Assembly (NCBI GenBank): GCA_037954235.1
Contig: JBBMOA010000013.1
Coordinates: 11,391,001 to 11,455,000 of the forward strand
Reading direction: 5' to 3'
Length of the DNA stretch: 64,000 nt
Origin: Aulostomus chinensis
Lineage: Eukaryota > Chordata > Actinopteri > Syngnathiformes > Aulostomidae
In this document: piece after piece, positions 22,601 through 36,202 of the stretch
Position numbering within the stretch: the first letter of the stretch is position 1
How the letters are laid out: each line of letters opens with the position of its first letter
Position numbers and translations under genes: made by a program
Notes under the pieces: model-generated
What the model saw: only the letters and a program-made list of their open reading frames with translations
Told to the model about the DNA's origin: nothing
Databases searched by the model: none

Positions 22601-25365
22601 CTTAGGCAGAGGAAATGAGTCTAGCTCCAGTTGTCCTCTTGTCTAGTTGACGGGTCAAACAGGTACTGATTCCCCTCGACTCTAAATCCTCCTCCTCCTG
22701 TCTGCTACTCTCCCTCCCTTGAACTCCTACAGGTTCTTAGAGCTTTTCTTCTGCTCTGTAAGCCATCTAGGAGACTTGTAACTGAGTATCTGTGGAATCC
22801 AGCCTGGATTCTGCCTCAAGGAGCAGCGGCACCTGCTAAACATTCAGAAAAGGCAACCTATCGTTGATGGCATTCATTTTTTCAGCAGCATAAAGCATTA
22901 GTCCTGCCATGGAATGTCTTTAATAGCTTGCCATCTCTGGTTGGCAAGGTGCATTATTAGCTGAGATTCCTGTGTGCCCACCCATCGGTGCAGGCACCCT
23001 CCCTTCCCTCAGCGGCCGTAGGAGCTCTCCTGGCCCTCAACACCTCTTGGCAAGGAAAGACAGAAGGAGTTGAAAACAATGTCCCTCTTCTCTCCCTGCT
23101 CAGATGTGAGATCCTCAAGTTCGACTTATGTAACCCGATACAGTTAGAACACATCCAGGAACCTAGGACTTAGACTCACACTCGCACTATTGTCCAGAAA
23201 GTCAACCCCCACACTCACATTTTCCACTTCTTCCTCATGTGTGCTCTCTTCTTTTCTCCCACACTCATCCCTCTCTCTCTCAGTCTTTCTCTTTGTGTTC
23301 CTGCTGTTCATCTTTTAACCCTTCATTATTGTCTTACTACCCGTGAGCAAACAAGACACTGTTGTCCGGTGAAGCTGACGCTCTCAGGTGTCATTGATTG
23401 GTCAGGGTTGACCGCCTCAAAGCTGCTTCACATGCTGGGCTTTTGTGTCTGGAACAGGGAGAACAAGTCCGACCACACTGGCCCCTGAAAGAGCTCAAAG
23501 AGACGAGCAGGTGAGGAGGGAAAGTTGAAGAAACAAGAGAGGGTGAACTGGAAAGTACCAGATTTTCTAACTTTGTGAAAACTCCCAGGATCATGCAGGT
23601 AAATCTCCAGAGACGCTGAACTGCCTTGTTGAAACCACCTTCATCACGCACGGCTTAAGATTAGCTTAGTGCTGTATTTAGATCCTGCAGGTGACCACAC
23701 CCCCCTGCTGCCACCAGAAACAGGAAACCATGTGGCGTGATTATCAGCAGAGCGGGCACGAGAAAGAGAGTGAGAAATGGAGTGAACATGGGAGAAGTAG
23801 CACAGGAGTGAGGTTTCAGGTGGACAAACACACAGGTAAACTTTTAGCATTTGTTTTTGTGAAAATGTAGCTGTTGGGTTCACATCAGCACATATTTGGA
23901 GTACAATTAAACTATTTTATTAAGTTTTCACTTTTGGACAACTTGTGCAGCCTGTATATGTTGCACCTTCAGATGTTGAGTTTATTCAAAATGATAGTTC
24001 TTTAAAAAAAATGCTCATAAATGCTAAACAAAACAGTTTGCAGCCTATGTGATTCTGGGCTTCATATCAAATGTATGTGTAAATTTTAAGCAGTTCTCAC
24101 ATTCATTTACATGCCAGCGAACACGACGTTGTCAGACATCCCACTGGGATTGAAGGCAGCGCTGCTTAAGCTGCAGCCAAAGACAAAAGCAGCCTGATGG
24201 TCAGTTAGCCCACCACGGTCGCTTGTTTGGAGTAAAATTGAATTAGAATGAACTAAATCTGTTCCCCTGGGCTGATGACATCACACTGAGCTGCAGCCTC
24301 CACATTCACTCGCAGCAAGGAACAAATACTATTGCTAATTAGCTGTTAATTACTGTAAGTCTGAAAGTGGAACCACATGGTGATTCAAAACATGAATGTA
24401 TAGGATTATCTGCTCTGCTGAACTGTGCATCTTCAGTAAACTCTTTCTGTTACATACATTCTTATGCTGTTTGTTTGATAATGGCTGTGCTGATGGTCTA
24501 TTTGTGTCCCTGGAATTTCCCCGCGGACTATTGATGGCATTCCGTTATACTTAAAGCTGGCTAAGATTTCATTTGACTTCTTTTGTTATTACATTGTGTT
24601 TTAAAATCTGTGCGGTGTTGAGTTTCTCTGTTCAGCTGGAGGCGAAATCTCACGGCCACGCCAGGTGACTTCAAGTGTTGTTATTGTAAACTCAGATGAT
24701 TGTGAGCCACGCTGCCTGAGCCTGCTGTTTCCCAGCATTCACGTACATCAAACACTGTTTACAGTGAAACTCGGGAGGAGGAGGAAGTGCTGATCCTCTG
24801 ACTCTGCATCAGCATGTCAGCACCTTCTTCTGGTTTGTTTAGGGATGATTGGACCAACATTTAAAGCGCTCATGTTGCGGGTCGAGGGATTCATTTTTGA
24901 CTGACATTTTACAACTGATTTGGGATGACAATTGACGTAGATACACAAACATTTTTGCAGGCATTTTAAAGATTTTCGTAGGTGTGGCGATCCCTGTGTT
25001 GCCTTTTGGGTGTCCGTACAGACACAGCCAAATAAGGATTATGCTTGCTGCACTAGCGCCTCCTCTGGTCTGGATGGGAGTTTGGGGGATTAGCAAATCC
25101 TGACATGCGCTACTCCTCGCTGTCAGGTGAAAAGATCCAGCTGACAGCTCCATATGTGAGTGAAGAAGCATGTTTTTGGAGTTCCCCAGAGGGTCAGAGG
25201 GGTGGTGAGGGGAGTTGACTGTTTATAACTGGGGAAAAATGAGAGGGAAAGCCAAAAAATTCTCTTCTGAAATGTAACTAATTGATGTACCATGTACTGT
25301 CCAATAAATGTGATGGCCCAGTGGCAGAGACACACATAAAATTAAAATAATTAGGTGTATATAAT

Positions 25366-25744
25366 AGGGCGGCACGGTGGTGCAGTGGTTCGCACCATCA
25401 CCTCACAGCAAGAAGGTTCCAGGTTCAAGTCCCGGCTCCATCACAGGATCTTTCTGTGTGGAGTCTGCTTGTTCTCCCTGTTCCTGTGTGGGTTCTCTCT
25501 GGTACTCCAGCTTCCTCCCACAGTCCAAAGACATCAAGAGAGGACGAGGCTGATTGATACTCTAAATTGACTGTAGGTGTGACTGTGAGTGTGAATGGTT
25601 GTCTGTCTCTATGGGTTGGTCCTGCAATGGACTGGTGACCTGTCCAGGGTGAACCCTGCCTCTCGCCTAAAGGCTGCTGGAATAGGCTCCAGCCCCCCCA
25701 CCACCCTAACCAGAATAAGCGGTAGAAAGTGGAAGGATGGATGA
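25366..25744 (+). repeat. tRNA-headed SINE copy 3, near full length
   Basis: Forward copy. The head GGCGGCACGGTGGTGCAGTGG holds an A-box-like TGGTGCAGTGG and the B-box-like GGTTCAAGTCCC. A shared body follows, and the 3' end is GGAAGGATGGATGA. This is the best copy in the window from which to define the family. Confidence 0.88.
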
Positions 25745-27101
25745 ATCTGCCAATAGTAATGACATGCCAATATTGCCCCTATGTGCGTCAATCTGTGTTT
25801 GAATCCTTGTCCAGTTTCAGCTGTCATTCACACACTCGCCTGTCTGTGTGTGTTCTGATTGTGCAGCCAAGCTTTTAGAGTGTGCGGATGGATGCGCGTT
25901 TACTGCAGCAGCTGTAAAGTGGAAATGGTTCAGGTGTGGGTCGGCGTGGGAACCACATGGTTCCTGTCACTTTAATTACAGAACACTGACTCCTACGTGA
26001 ACCGCTCCAGGAAACAATGAAGCTACAGAGAGACGAGAGAGAGGGAGAGTCTCCCTTTCCTCCCTCTGTAATGACATTAATAAAAAGCTAGCTCGCTCAT
26101 GCTTTTGTCTTTATCAGCTCAATTTAGACCTCCATCTGGCTCCCCCTCCTATTATCTGGTAACATGATCAGTCATTAAACATCGTGGTTCTCGTGGGAGC
26201 TGTGTTGCTTTTGATCATGGAAACTTTCATTTAAAAAAATGACCTTCTGCTTCATACCTGTAAAATTGCTGTTTGGGTTATATGAAGGTGAGTTAATAAT
26301 TATCCAGCCAGAAATGTCAGGAATGTGAGTTTCTCTCCTCATATCGCTCTCTGGCTTCACATTCTTCAGCTCTGTGGTGAACCCGGCCCTAATGATAAGA
26401 GCGGTTAACAAACACTGCACAAGTTCTGCTTGTTAACAAGGTGAAGAGAAACCAAACAGAACTGAACTCAGGGTGAAGGGAATAAATGGCATACTTTTAT
26501 GTTTTGTGCTCTCTCACACATTCCAACGTGGCTACGTGATAGAATGCTTCTGTACGGTGTTTCATTGCGTCTGAGTCAGGAAATTATTAGTTTACCCAGC
26601 TGAGACATTGCTGGAAATTAAATCCCACCATTAAAAACAAGTAAACATGTTGGCAGACATTGAACTTTGTATATTAACACCTGAATGTGGTGGCAGAATC
26701 TTCATCCAGATAATAAGATGTCTTCAATATCGTGCCAAAACTCTCGGACATGTCATCGTTTTTTTTACATAAATGTCAAGAGATGCATCACATGCTGCAT
26801 GATGAGGTTTTGATGAAACATAGTGAGTCTTTCACCTTGGTAACAACATAAAATCAGTATTCTTGGGCTTCACCTGGCTCGGATTTGGTTGTGCGCTAGT
26901 GACAAGGCAGGCTAACATTAGCCACCTCTGCTAACATATTGTGCACTGAAATCTATGACATTTAATTGTGACTGAAACTATTACTTCAAGAAAATACATC
27001 TAAAACACTTTCTTTTTGAAAAAAGTGTATATGTATACGTCTCTTCTGTGTATTTGGCTTAGCAAGCTTGTTGTACCACTCAGACTGATTGATAGATCAG
27101 T

Positions 27102-27103
<2 letters not shown>

Positions 27104-27165
<62 letters not shown>

Positions 27166-27265
27166 AAAGGCAAGCTAATGCCAACACTGAGGTCAGGTAC
27201 TTATCCTTATGCTTCTAGTAATCTCTCTCGCTTTCTCATCTCTTTCACACACACAAACACACACG

Positions 27266-27309
<44 letters not shown>
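27104..27309. repeat. (TG)30 and (CA)n inverted pair
   Basis: TG from 27104 to 27163 and CA from 27246 to 27309, separated by about 80 bases. The two arms are complementary. Confidence 0.95.
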
Positions 27310-27312
<3 letters not shown>

Positions 27313-28388
27313 CTGAATTTATAACCCCACAGGATAAGAGACGTTTTAGGGTAAATCCAAACAAAGATAAAGAGGATCCAATCACACTTCAAACTGAGGC
27401 GTATTTGACTCTTTGCATTAAATCACTGTTGGGAAATAACAAAAATAGTGATGTCATAAATAACAGCAATAAGCTGTCTGGTGGAAAAGGTGAGGGGGCC
27501 TGTTTTCTCCCCTGGGTGCCATCCTCCCACGGTGAATCGTAACATCAGTCAGATCCAGATCAATGAGGTGCCAGCAGTAACCTCAGTTAACCCTCATCCC
27601 ATTGCCACTGTAGCCGGAGCCACTAATTAAATTCTGCAAGGAAACACAATACTGTAAGTCAGCAGAGGCAATGACAGCCAACACACACACAGGGCGCAGA
27701 CCGCCATCAATATGCTACCAGATGCAAACCCACCTCAGCCGGTCCGCCTAATGAGTCCTGACCGCTGATTTAGTGGAGTGAGCTCAGAGTGACGGCTGTT
27801 GTCCCTGTATATTTAGAATTTGCCTTCGCTTTCAATTTTCCTCCGTTTTCAAGGTTTCCTCTTCTGGGTCAGTGATTATAGAGGCTGCAGTGGAAATAAT
27901 TATTCAATAGTGTTCAAATGTAGAGGTCTCATCTACTTGGCATGGACAGACATTCCAAGAAGTGGGCCATTTTAAATCCATTCAACGATTTAAATGTCAA
28001 AAGATAATTAGATGGATGACGGCGCCTGCACGCAAACTTACTGGACTGGCTGCTTTTGCGGTATCCGATGTTTCATCTGTCATCACAGGGGATAAACGCT
28101 GGGCCGCTGCATTTAAAGATTCCTATCACTGTGCTGTAAAAACTACACATCTAGGAACCGTTGAGCATGTTTTATTGTTCTTTTAGTTTAATCCTAAAAT
28201 TATGGAATTAAATGGGAAGATACCAGGGTTTCATTGACCCTCTCTCCCTCTGTCTCTCTATCAAAGCATTTCTTCTGCTTCGCTATACCGACTCGTCCTC
28301 CAAAAAAACCTGCCCTAGTAACCATTTCATCGAAGTGTCATGACAGCTACACTCAGTATTCCACTGTGAGTACATTTGTACATTTCTG

Positions 28389-28694
28389 CTCCACCAAACC
28401 AAATCAGAAGGGTTATAGTTTGTTTTTAGCTCAAATCAGAGTTTTTGTGAATTACTGAGCATACGGCTGGATAAAGAAGACTTGGATTATACCAGACGGT
28501 ACGCTTTAGAGTTTGCAAACTGATGTTTTTTTCACTGTTTGGCTTTTCAATGGTGGCCATTATGCACTATTAGCTTCAAGCTAAATCATGTGTATGGCTC
28601 TCTTCATTCTGTTGTCACAAATGAGAAAAAAACGATCTTTTTTTTTTTGCTCAAGACAGCTGGTTATGAGTACTTCAAAGGTCAAATACACTTT
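28389..28694 (+). repeat. Dispersed repeat family B, copy 1
   Basis: Shares CAGAAGGGTT-TAGT-TGTTTTTAGC, ATTACTGAGCATA-GGCTG, AGAGTTTGYAAA, ATTAGCTTCAAG, TGTCACAAAT and a CTTCAAA...AAATRCA end, in the same order, with 46311-46592. Not a family I can name. Confidence 0.7.
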
Positions 28695-31600
28695 AATCAA
28701 GATCATCGAGGACTGACATGAAAGTCACGACCATCACCTCTCAAAGTTTATTTCTTCTGGGAATATGTCCCTTGTGTTGTAAACAGAAGTGACAATATGC
28801 GAGCAGTATGTAAGCTTGTCTCGTGTTTCTGTCTCCAGCTGCTCCCCCTCGTCGCAACTTGTGTAGTAAAATGACTGCGACTCACTCAGAACTGCCTGAG
28901 CGCTCAATGGCCGCCTGTATGTGGAGCGATGACCAAATATGACCTGGTGACCTCTGTAAAGACTGGAGTAGCCGTTGTCAATGGAGACAGTGTGAGAGTG
29001 AACACTGGGCCTTCAGCTGGAGCACCACCACTTCTGACCGCCAGTGAATTATGTCCCACTTCTTTCAGAAAGACCGCTTCTCTTCAGAAGTGTCATGAAA
29101 TGAAAGCGACCTTTTACATGACGTTCTGTTCTGCTCTCTCCGTCTCAAAGCAGAAGACAAGAATCACATTGATCGAGGCATTTTATGCTCAGGCGACCCG
29201 ATTTCACCGTGCGTGTGTCATGCCTTATTTCTCAAATGTACAATACTACATGACACCCGCCCTCAGAAGAAGAAACAGTTCGTGACCCTGTTTTCAGTGC
29301 CTTTGAATGTCCTCAGGGGTCTTCAGAGAGGAACGAGGTCTGTCTGTGTCTCCCATCCATTATGAATAACTAGCCAACAATTAGAGGCTGCTGCTGCTGC
29401 AGCTGAGCAGTCCTCAGCTGTCGCGCCCCACAGGCCAGAAACACTCGCTTATTACACGCTGGCATGCAGTACTACTCCTCTGCTTCTCTTACGGAATCAT
29501 ACCTTCCTTCTCCATGTCTCCGCTGACCAACTTAGACAAACAGTCACACAAGATAAAAGTCCATGTGGAAGTACACCGCCATGTTCTAGTAGACTATTGG
29601 TGCTGGTCAGAGGATTCTGTGGCGTTTGATTGTCATTGAATTTCTTGTTGCGATTTCCTGCCCCAGTTCTCAGAGGGAAAAAGACTTGCAATCGCATTAG
29701 CGCCAGTACTTGCAAGTTTCCATGGGAAGTCTTGGGTCATTTACGACTAACTGTATTTATCTTTTCATATATAGATTTAAATGTAAGGTTTTGTATTCTT
29801 GTAAGCAGATGTGCAGGTAAATTTCATAAAATACATTTTTCTAAATGACATTTTTGACTCCTGTCTACTTTTGAGGATAACTTGACCTCGAAAGCCCTGT
29901 AGTAGCATTTAAGATGCTAATAACTTGTGCATGTAATGAAAACATGCTCAGTTAAATGCAAGTATTAGAAGTTACTTCAGAATGTACAAATATGCCTGAT
30001 ATTTCCAACATATTCCTATTAATTCTCATGGAAAGTTTCACTTTTTTAAAAAGAAAAATCATCATCATAACCAGCTTCTTTAGTTCTGGATGTGTGGACA
30101 TTTAAATGTTAGCAAATTTCTCTTTTGTCTTGTTTAGCTTCTTGTTAGCAACCAGGTGCGTTATTTTCTGACATGTTTTACATCTTAGAACAGTACTCCA
30201 GAATATCTTATCTTCAACCTATTCATAAATCCTGATGATTTCAAGACAGGGCTAACAATGCTGACCTTCTTTGAGGTTTTAGGAATCATTCTGACGCCAC
30301 ACATATAGATTTAAATAATTGAATTAGTTGTATAAATATGCATCAACAATGGTCAACTGATGGCTAGGACTGACCAGAGGTTAGCTCGGGAAATCTGTGG
30401 TAGGGGCATTGTTCCCAAATGTGCAGCATTTCAAAAGTTCCTGAAACCATGCTCCATGGTCAGCTCACTTCCTTCTGATTGGCAAAGGTCTGGAAGCCTC
30501 CTGAGGGCCTGCTGCACTTGGAGCAGATGATCTTGTAAAAACACCATATTTTCATCACAAAAATAGAAGAAAAATAAAACACTGAAACTCTGGTGTCCAG
30601 AGCCATCCTGACAAGGATCACTCATGTTTACCATCTGACACTGGAGCCTCATATATTTGACAGAAAATATAGAAAAGCACAATAGGCCCCCTTTTATACC
30701 CAGTCTGTGTCTTTATTGTACTAAAACTGCAGTAGCCTGCAGCGCTACATCTCATATCACTGCAGCATATTACTGCGGTTCTCTGTAGAGCAGATGAAGT
30801 AATGCTAGTGTTTAGTGCTTTTCACAAATAGCAGCTGTGAAAACTGGTGAGCACAGCTTTGACAGAGCTGATATGATGTAACCATGTGCGCTGTGTGGGA
30901 GTTTGAGATGTAACCTGCAAAGTTACCCCACAAACGTAAACAAACTTTGATCATGGAGCAGGGGAGAGAGAGCTCCGGGGGAAGAGGAAAGAGAATCTGG
31001 AGCTGCGCTTTTTTTCTTTTCTTTAGGCTATGTGAGTGACCTGCACGCGCGCGAATGCACACAAACACACACACACAAGTGGGAGTGAGCGTCTGTGGGA
31101 GTGAGCATTTTGTGCATCAAATACCAGCAAGTCCAAACTTGTGTTCTGTAAAGCATCTTTGGAATTTGCTTTCCTGGTTTGTCTCTGCTCCACTGTTGTC
31201 CTGGTGCTGCTGACCTCTGTGTCTTGGACGGTTTGAAATGTCCCCTCGCCACACTCTTTGTTGTCTCCAAAAGAGACCTGATTATAATATTTTAGAGGGT
31301 GCCCTTGAACCCCTCCCCTGCAAGGCTGCATGTTTTGTTTTCATTGTGGTCACAGTAAAGTGGCAGTTGTGTGGATTTTGGCCACCATCATCCTGAGAAA
31401 ACTAATAGAAGCCTTCACAGCTAAGCTTTGAGGAAACACCACCTCTCAGCAGCATCTTTCCAATGTCATGACTCTAAAAACTTAAACGTTACTATTTTCT
31501 GTCGGGACGTCAGCGGCGGGAGAGACCATAATGCAATGTTAACGTGTCCTCAATTGTTGTAATATAACGTGTACCCTAACTATAAAGAAATGTTCACGTT

Positions 31601-31939
31601 CAGCGGAAGTGTTCGCAAGGCAAAGGTATGAAAACATTCCCACAGTATCTAAAACACAGCACACACAGGTTCAGCACGCACAGGTTAAAAACAAAAAGAT
31701 CAACAGAACCATCTGCACACGTTGCTTTTTCTTTCTTCATTCGTGAGATCTGACACCTGAGCTTCTACTGTGCTTGTGGGGTCTGTCAGCTAATGGGGGA
31801 CAAAAGGTTAAGGCTTGAATTTAGGACCAGCAGACCCTGAGCTGAAACTTACGTCCAGTTGACCAGATTTTACTTCGCTTCGATCTACGATGACCTGGAT
31901 GAATGAGAACCTACACAGACACCCTGAGCTGAGTTGTGA

Positions 31940-31941
<2 letters not shown>

Positions 31942-31976
<35 letters not shown>
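31942..31976. repeat. (TG)n microsatellite
   Basis: Pure TG run. Confidence 0.95.
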
Positions 31977-31977
<1 letters not shown>

Positions 31978-34900
31978 ACGCTTGGGGACACAAACCAGGC
32001 TAAAGCCAGTTAACTAGGGACCAAAGCTGTGTCCTTGATTTTTGGGTTAGCAGTTGAGATTGGTTTTTGCATTGACAGAAGACAAGTAGAGGTCAGGATG
32101 AATCTCCAGGAAATGAAGTTGCATCGACGTATATACTCCAAAAGGTACGTGACAGAATGCTTGTGTGAATGTGCTCTTGTTTAGCTACATTTGTAGGGGC
32201 CAAAAAACAAGAACCCATGATACTTGGGGGCTTGACGTGCTTTGTGTTACCTCACAACTTGAAAGATAGTACCATTTAGTCTGTGTGTTATGCATGCATG
32301 CGTGTGTGTGTTTTAAGCAGGTGTGTTGCGTTTGAAGGCCACTTGGCTTGTGAAGCCTGGGCCGTAAATCTCCCTGTCTCTTGGTTCACTTGTGTCCATA
32401 AACTAGAAGGCAATTATGAAAAACAACTGGATTTCTTCAGCCCTTTCAGAATAGTTTCTGTGGAGCTTTAAAGCATTCACAGATTGACAGGTTTCTGTAG
32501 TCACGGGGATCTCAGCCAGAGTTCTGCCTATATTATATTGGCTTATTAGGAGCCGGATGCTTTAGTGGAAAGTTTTACTGGGGTGGGGTGGAGGGGTGGT
32601 GGGGGTGGAATAGTCTCATGAATATAAACATGAACAGCTCGGGCAGCTTTGATCTGGGCCTGGCTGAGAGCCCTGAGTGGAGTGGGCTGAAGCAACTACT
32701 GCACAGCTCTCACGGCCTATTTTAACCATTTGCATAATTGTTGTAACTGTCGAGGCCAGCAGTGCAAAGCACTTGATAAATATGGATTGTACTAGAAGCA
32801 GAGTGTCACTGCAGGTGTCTGCACAGCATATTTGTGTGGGTTCAGCAGATTGAGTGAAATAGCTTTAAGGTGGCATGTGTGTCATGTGTAGCGAGACGGG
32901 AACTAACAGCCATGCAGCACGGTGGTCCGGTCTTTTGCTGGAACGAGCCCGCGTTTGATCCCCCGCGCAGCCACGCACCTGCCACAGCATTCTGGGACAA
33001 GCAGCATGCTGGAGAAAGTACCTCACACTGATACAGTTTTATGTGTACTTTTGTGTGTACAGCATTCATGCAACTGCAAGCAGGAACTTTATTGAGAACT
33101 TGTTTTGCTGTATTTGAAGACATAGCTGTATCTGAGGAGTTGTGTCAACCAGGGTCTTTTAGCACTCTCCTGCAAACATCCAGCTGGCAGTGTTTAACAG
33201 CAATTTGGACGTGCAGCGTTCGGTTGCTATGATACGGAACATCCGCAGAAGTAAAAATGTCGGCACTAGGTACTTCCTCTCGTGTTTGCTCAGGTTGAAA
33301 TACAGACTGAACCACAGAGGGAGAGAAGAGACCGTAGGTTTGTGTGGCTTCATGAGATTTTGTGGACAAGTAAACATCTTGGCAAATCTCAAAGTCCAGT
33401 TCAAGCGCTCCTCTGTTCTTCTTCTTTTCTTTGTGGCATTTGTCCAGCTCTCCTCAACTGTGATTGGCCGACTGGGTAGAGCGTGTCATTTTACCAACAC
33501 TTGATCATTTGTCAACTCTCAGTGACCAGTAGACCAAGTTCGTTTTTAGTCTCACAGACGGGAAACAAGAATGCCTAGCTCTATATCTTCTGTAACTGTC
33601 AATCACCCAAAGACTTGGATGTTACAAGACATGCACAATTGATGTCAGGAGCAAGAAGTTAATAATTAACAGGTTCAGATACCTGCCTGTAAGACTAAAT
33701 TGAGGACTGAGAGAATCATTCCATTTGTGCCAAAGAACCTGGAATTCATAAACATGCCTCAAATTGCTTCCAATGCAAGAGATGATCATTCAATATTGAA
33801 TATTCTGAGAAGCTTTGGTACATCTGTGGCTATTAGCAGCGATAATATGGCAACACGTATTGAAATTAGTTGGAGAATTATAAGTAAGTATTGAGGTGCC
33901 CTTCAAATATGACGATGATTATTATTATTAACAATATATTATTAATAGGGTATTGCCCTTTAAACTCTACCTGTTTCAGGGGTAAAAGGGGACTTGGCGT
34001 CCGTCTTGACCTGATTATAGTCGGATGGCCTGCAGCCTGTTTGTGTTTTATGGTTCTAGAGATTGCTTTATGGCTGCTGGGGATGTTTATGCTGGGGGGG
34101 GGGGGGGGGGAGTGTGTCAAAGGAGTGAACTCAATAGTGATCCTTAATGAGGTTGTCTGAAGAGAGGGACGGCAGTAGAGAGGAGATGTGTTGAATTCAG
34201 CTCTTAGGTTGATGTTTTTGGGATAACATGGCAACAGAATCAACACAAAATATGACATAAAATGTTCCCCGCCAGGACCGAGAGGCGACCCAGTACCACA
34301 CAGACAGCAGTCATATATTGGAGTATTCAGGTCAGTCTGGGATCGGTACATTGGATACATGAGCTTCATCAGACATGTGCACACAACGTAAGAGCTTAAT
34401 TAAATTGTCCATGTTGTTCAGCAAAGCGTTTCTGATTTTTTTTCCTCTCAGCCCTGCTAGTAGGACCCGAGTTATGCAACAGGCTTGTGATGTGACATAT
34501 GCTGGCCTACCAACGAATAAACAGCACCGTCAGAGTTCATGTTCCTCATGATCCTGAAGTCTTTAGCTTTGCTGCTGGGGCGGACAAACATGAGCTCCTG
34601 AGAGGCACCGCTGACTGCTGCTGTAGCAACGGCTCTGTAAAATAGGTATTTTTTTATATATATATTTTTTTTTTTTCATATTTGTACTTCATTCATTTCT
34701 CTTCTGTGCTTGTCTGACCAAAGTCAGTCTGTTTATTTTGTGCGGAGGTGCTACGCTGTGATGGTGTGTGAGGCTCAGACGTAGCAGCTGTGCTCTGAGA
34801 CAGCTGACGAAACATCAGGCAGAGACCGGGGTAGTAAAAGAAGCAAATGCTTTATTTCAGGAAGGGAGATTTAAAAAAAAAAAAAAGAAGTGTTTAAACC

Positions 34901-35611
34901 CAATAAACAGATTGACACGTAAAAGTGTGTTATGCAGTTGATCTGAGTATCACTAGAAGCTGCTGGAGCTGGAACTCTTTGTTTACAACTGATTTACATG
35001 ACATCACCCCCCTGCGGTCCGGAGCGCTGAAAGAAAAGATCTCTGATACAAGCAGTTAAAATGAGTTTCCTCTGTAGGGGGGCTTGGACCGCTGCCCCCT
35101 CCTGCTGCAGCGTCCCACCCTCATTCAATTAATTGAGACAGTTACTACTCGTCATAATTCAAGGTTCCATGAGTCTAGCTGCACTCCTCTGGTACCTCAC
35201 CAGTACCACAGTAGCTCACGGTTGGACTGTTAAATAAAGAGTTAAATTTATTTGTCGAATTGTGTTCTTCAATATTTTGCTCTGAATGTTCACATCATTT
35301 TTTTAAATTTTTTTTTTTTGCTCTTTTGCGTTTTGTGAATTTTTTTTTTTTTACCAGTTTCTAATTTTCTGGTAACTTAATGCTAATCTGCTCATGATGT
35401 GTTTTTGATGGAAATCAATCAATTTGAAGAAAAAAAACTTAATTGTTTGTCAAATTTGATTAGTACAACCAATTAAATACTTGCAAAAAAATATTTATAT
35501 ATAAATTAAGATTTAACATATTTTATTTTATTCATGAAGATGTATTTTTAGGGTCCAATGTCTTGTGCTAAAAAGCTTGTGAAAGGTGTCTTAAGGTCTC
35601 CCAACCAGTAT

Positions 35612-35962
35612 CCATCCATCCATTTTCTTCTGCTTATCCTGTTAAGGGTCGCGGGGGGGCTGGAGTCTATCCCAGCTGCCTTCGGGCGAGAGGCAGGGTT
35701 CACCCTGGATGGGTCGCCAGTCCATCTCAGGGCCAACACATAGAGACAGACAACCATTCACACTCACAGTCACACCTACGGTCAATTTAGAGTATCAATC
35801 AGCCTCGTCCTCTCTTGATGTCTGTGGAGTAACCAGAGAGAACCCACGCAGGCACAGGGAGAACAGGCAGACTCCACACAGAAAGATCACGTGCAGGGGC
35901 TCAAACCCGGGACCTTCTTGCTGTGAAGAGACAGTGCGAACCACTGCACCACAGTGCCGCCC
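35612..35962 (-). repeat. tRNA-headed SINE copy 4 with 10-bp target-site duplication
   Basis: Reverse copy beginning with CCATCCATCCATTTTC (reverse of the GGAT tail) and ending in the tRNA-like head CACTGCACCACAGTGCCGCC. It is flanked by CAACCAGTAT at 35602-35611 and again at 35966-35975, so the insertion boundaries are intact. Confidence 0.9.
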
Positions 35963-36202
35963 TCTCAACCAGTATATCGGGTGGTATAAGGGTCCTTCTT
36001 CAGCAGAAACACTTCAAATGTTATCAGTGTCCAGAAGAAGTCATGAAAATGATAAAGAACCCTTGCTTTAAAAAAACATTTGGTTAATTACAGTCACCAA
36101 GGTCAGGTGCCGAATCGTCATTTCAAATGTTAGCATTCAGCTCATTTGTTGCATTTTCTTTTCTTACAGAACGCCTTACTGCCCCTTAATGCCCCGTAAC
36201 CA

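Larger units (their letters stand above)
15503..36169 (+). other. n4bp3: Long repeat-rich region, probable first intron of n4bp3
   Basis: No coding exon was recognised over about 20.7 kb on either strand. It holds microsatellites (15728-15761, 15897-15968, 17647-17744, 19566-19612, 27104-27163, 27246-27309, 31942-31976), SINE copies (25366-25744, 35612-35962), family A repeats, a family B repeat (28389-28694), a DR1 motif (16053-16065) and a poly-G run (about 34097-34110). Conserved non-coding enhancers are possible but cannot be recognised without alignment. Confidence 0.5.

Noticed and set aside
28929..29285. 118-codon plus-strand frame
   Set aside because: No recognisable domain, no splice context or neighbouring exons, and no family resemblance.
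32905..33010. Possible decayed SINE head (CAGCACGGTGGTCCGGTC, then GTTTGATCCCC)
   Set aside because: Only a short resemblance to the tRNA-like head, with no body or tail; too weak to list.
33878..34384. 168-codon minus-strand frame
   Set aside because: It crosses a poly-G/C run and an ATT-repeat region, has low complexity and shows no homology.
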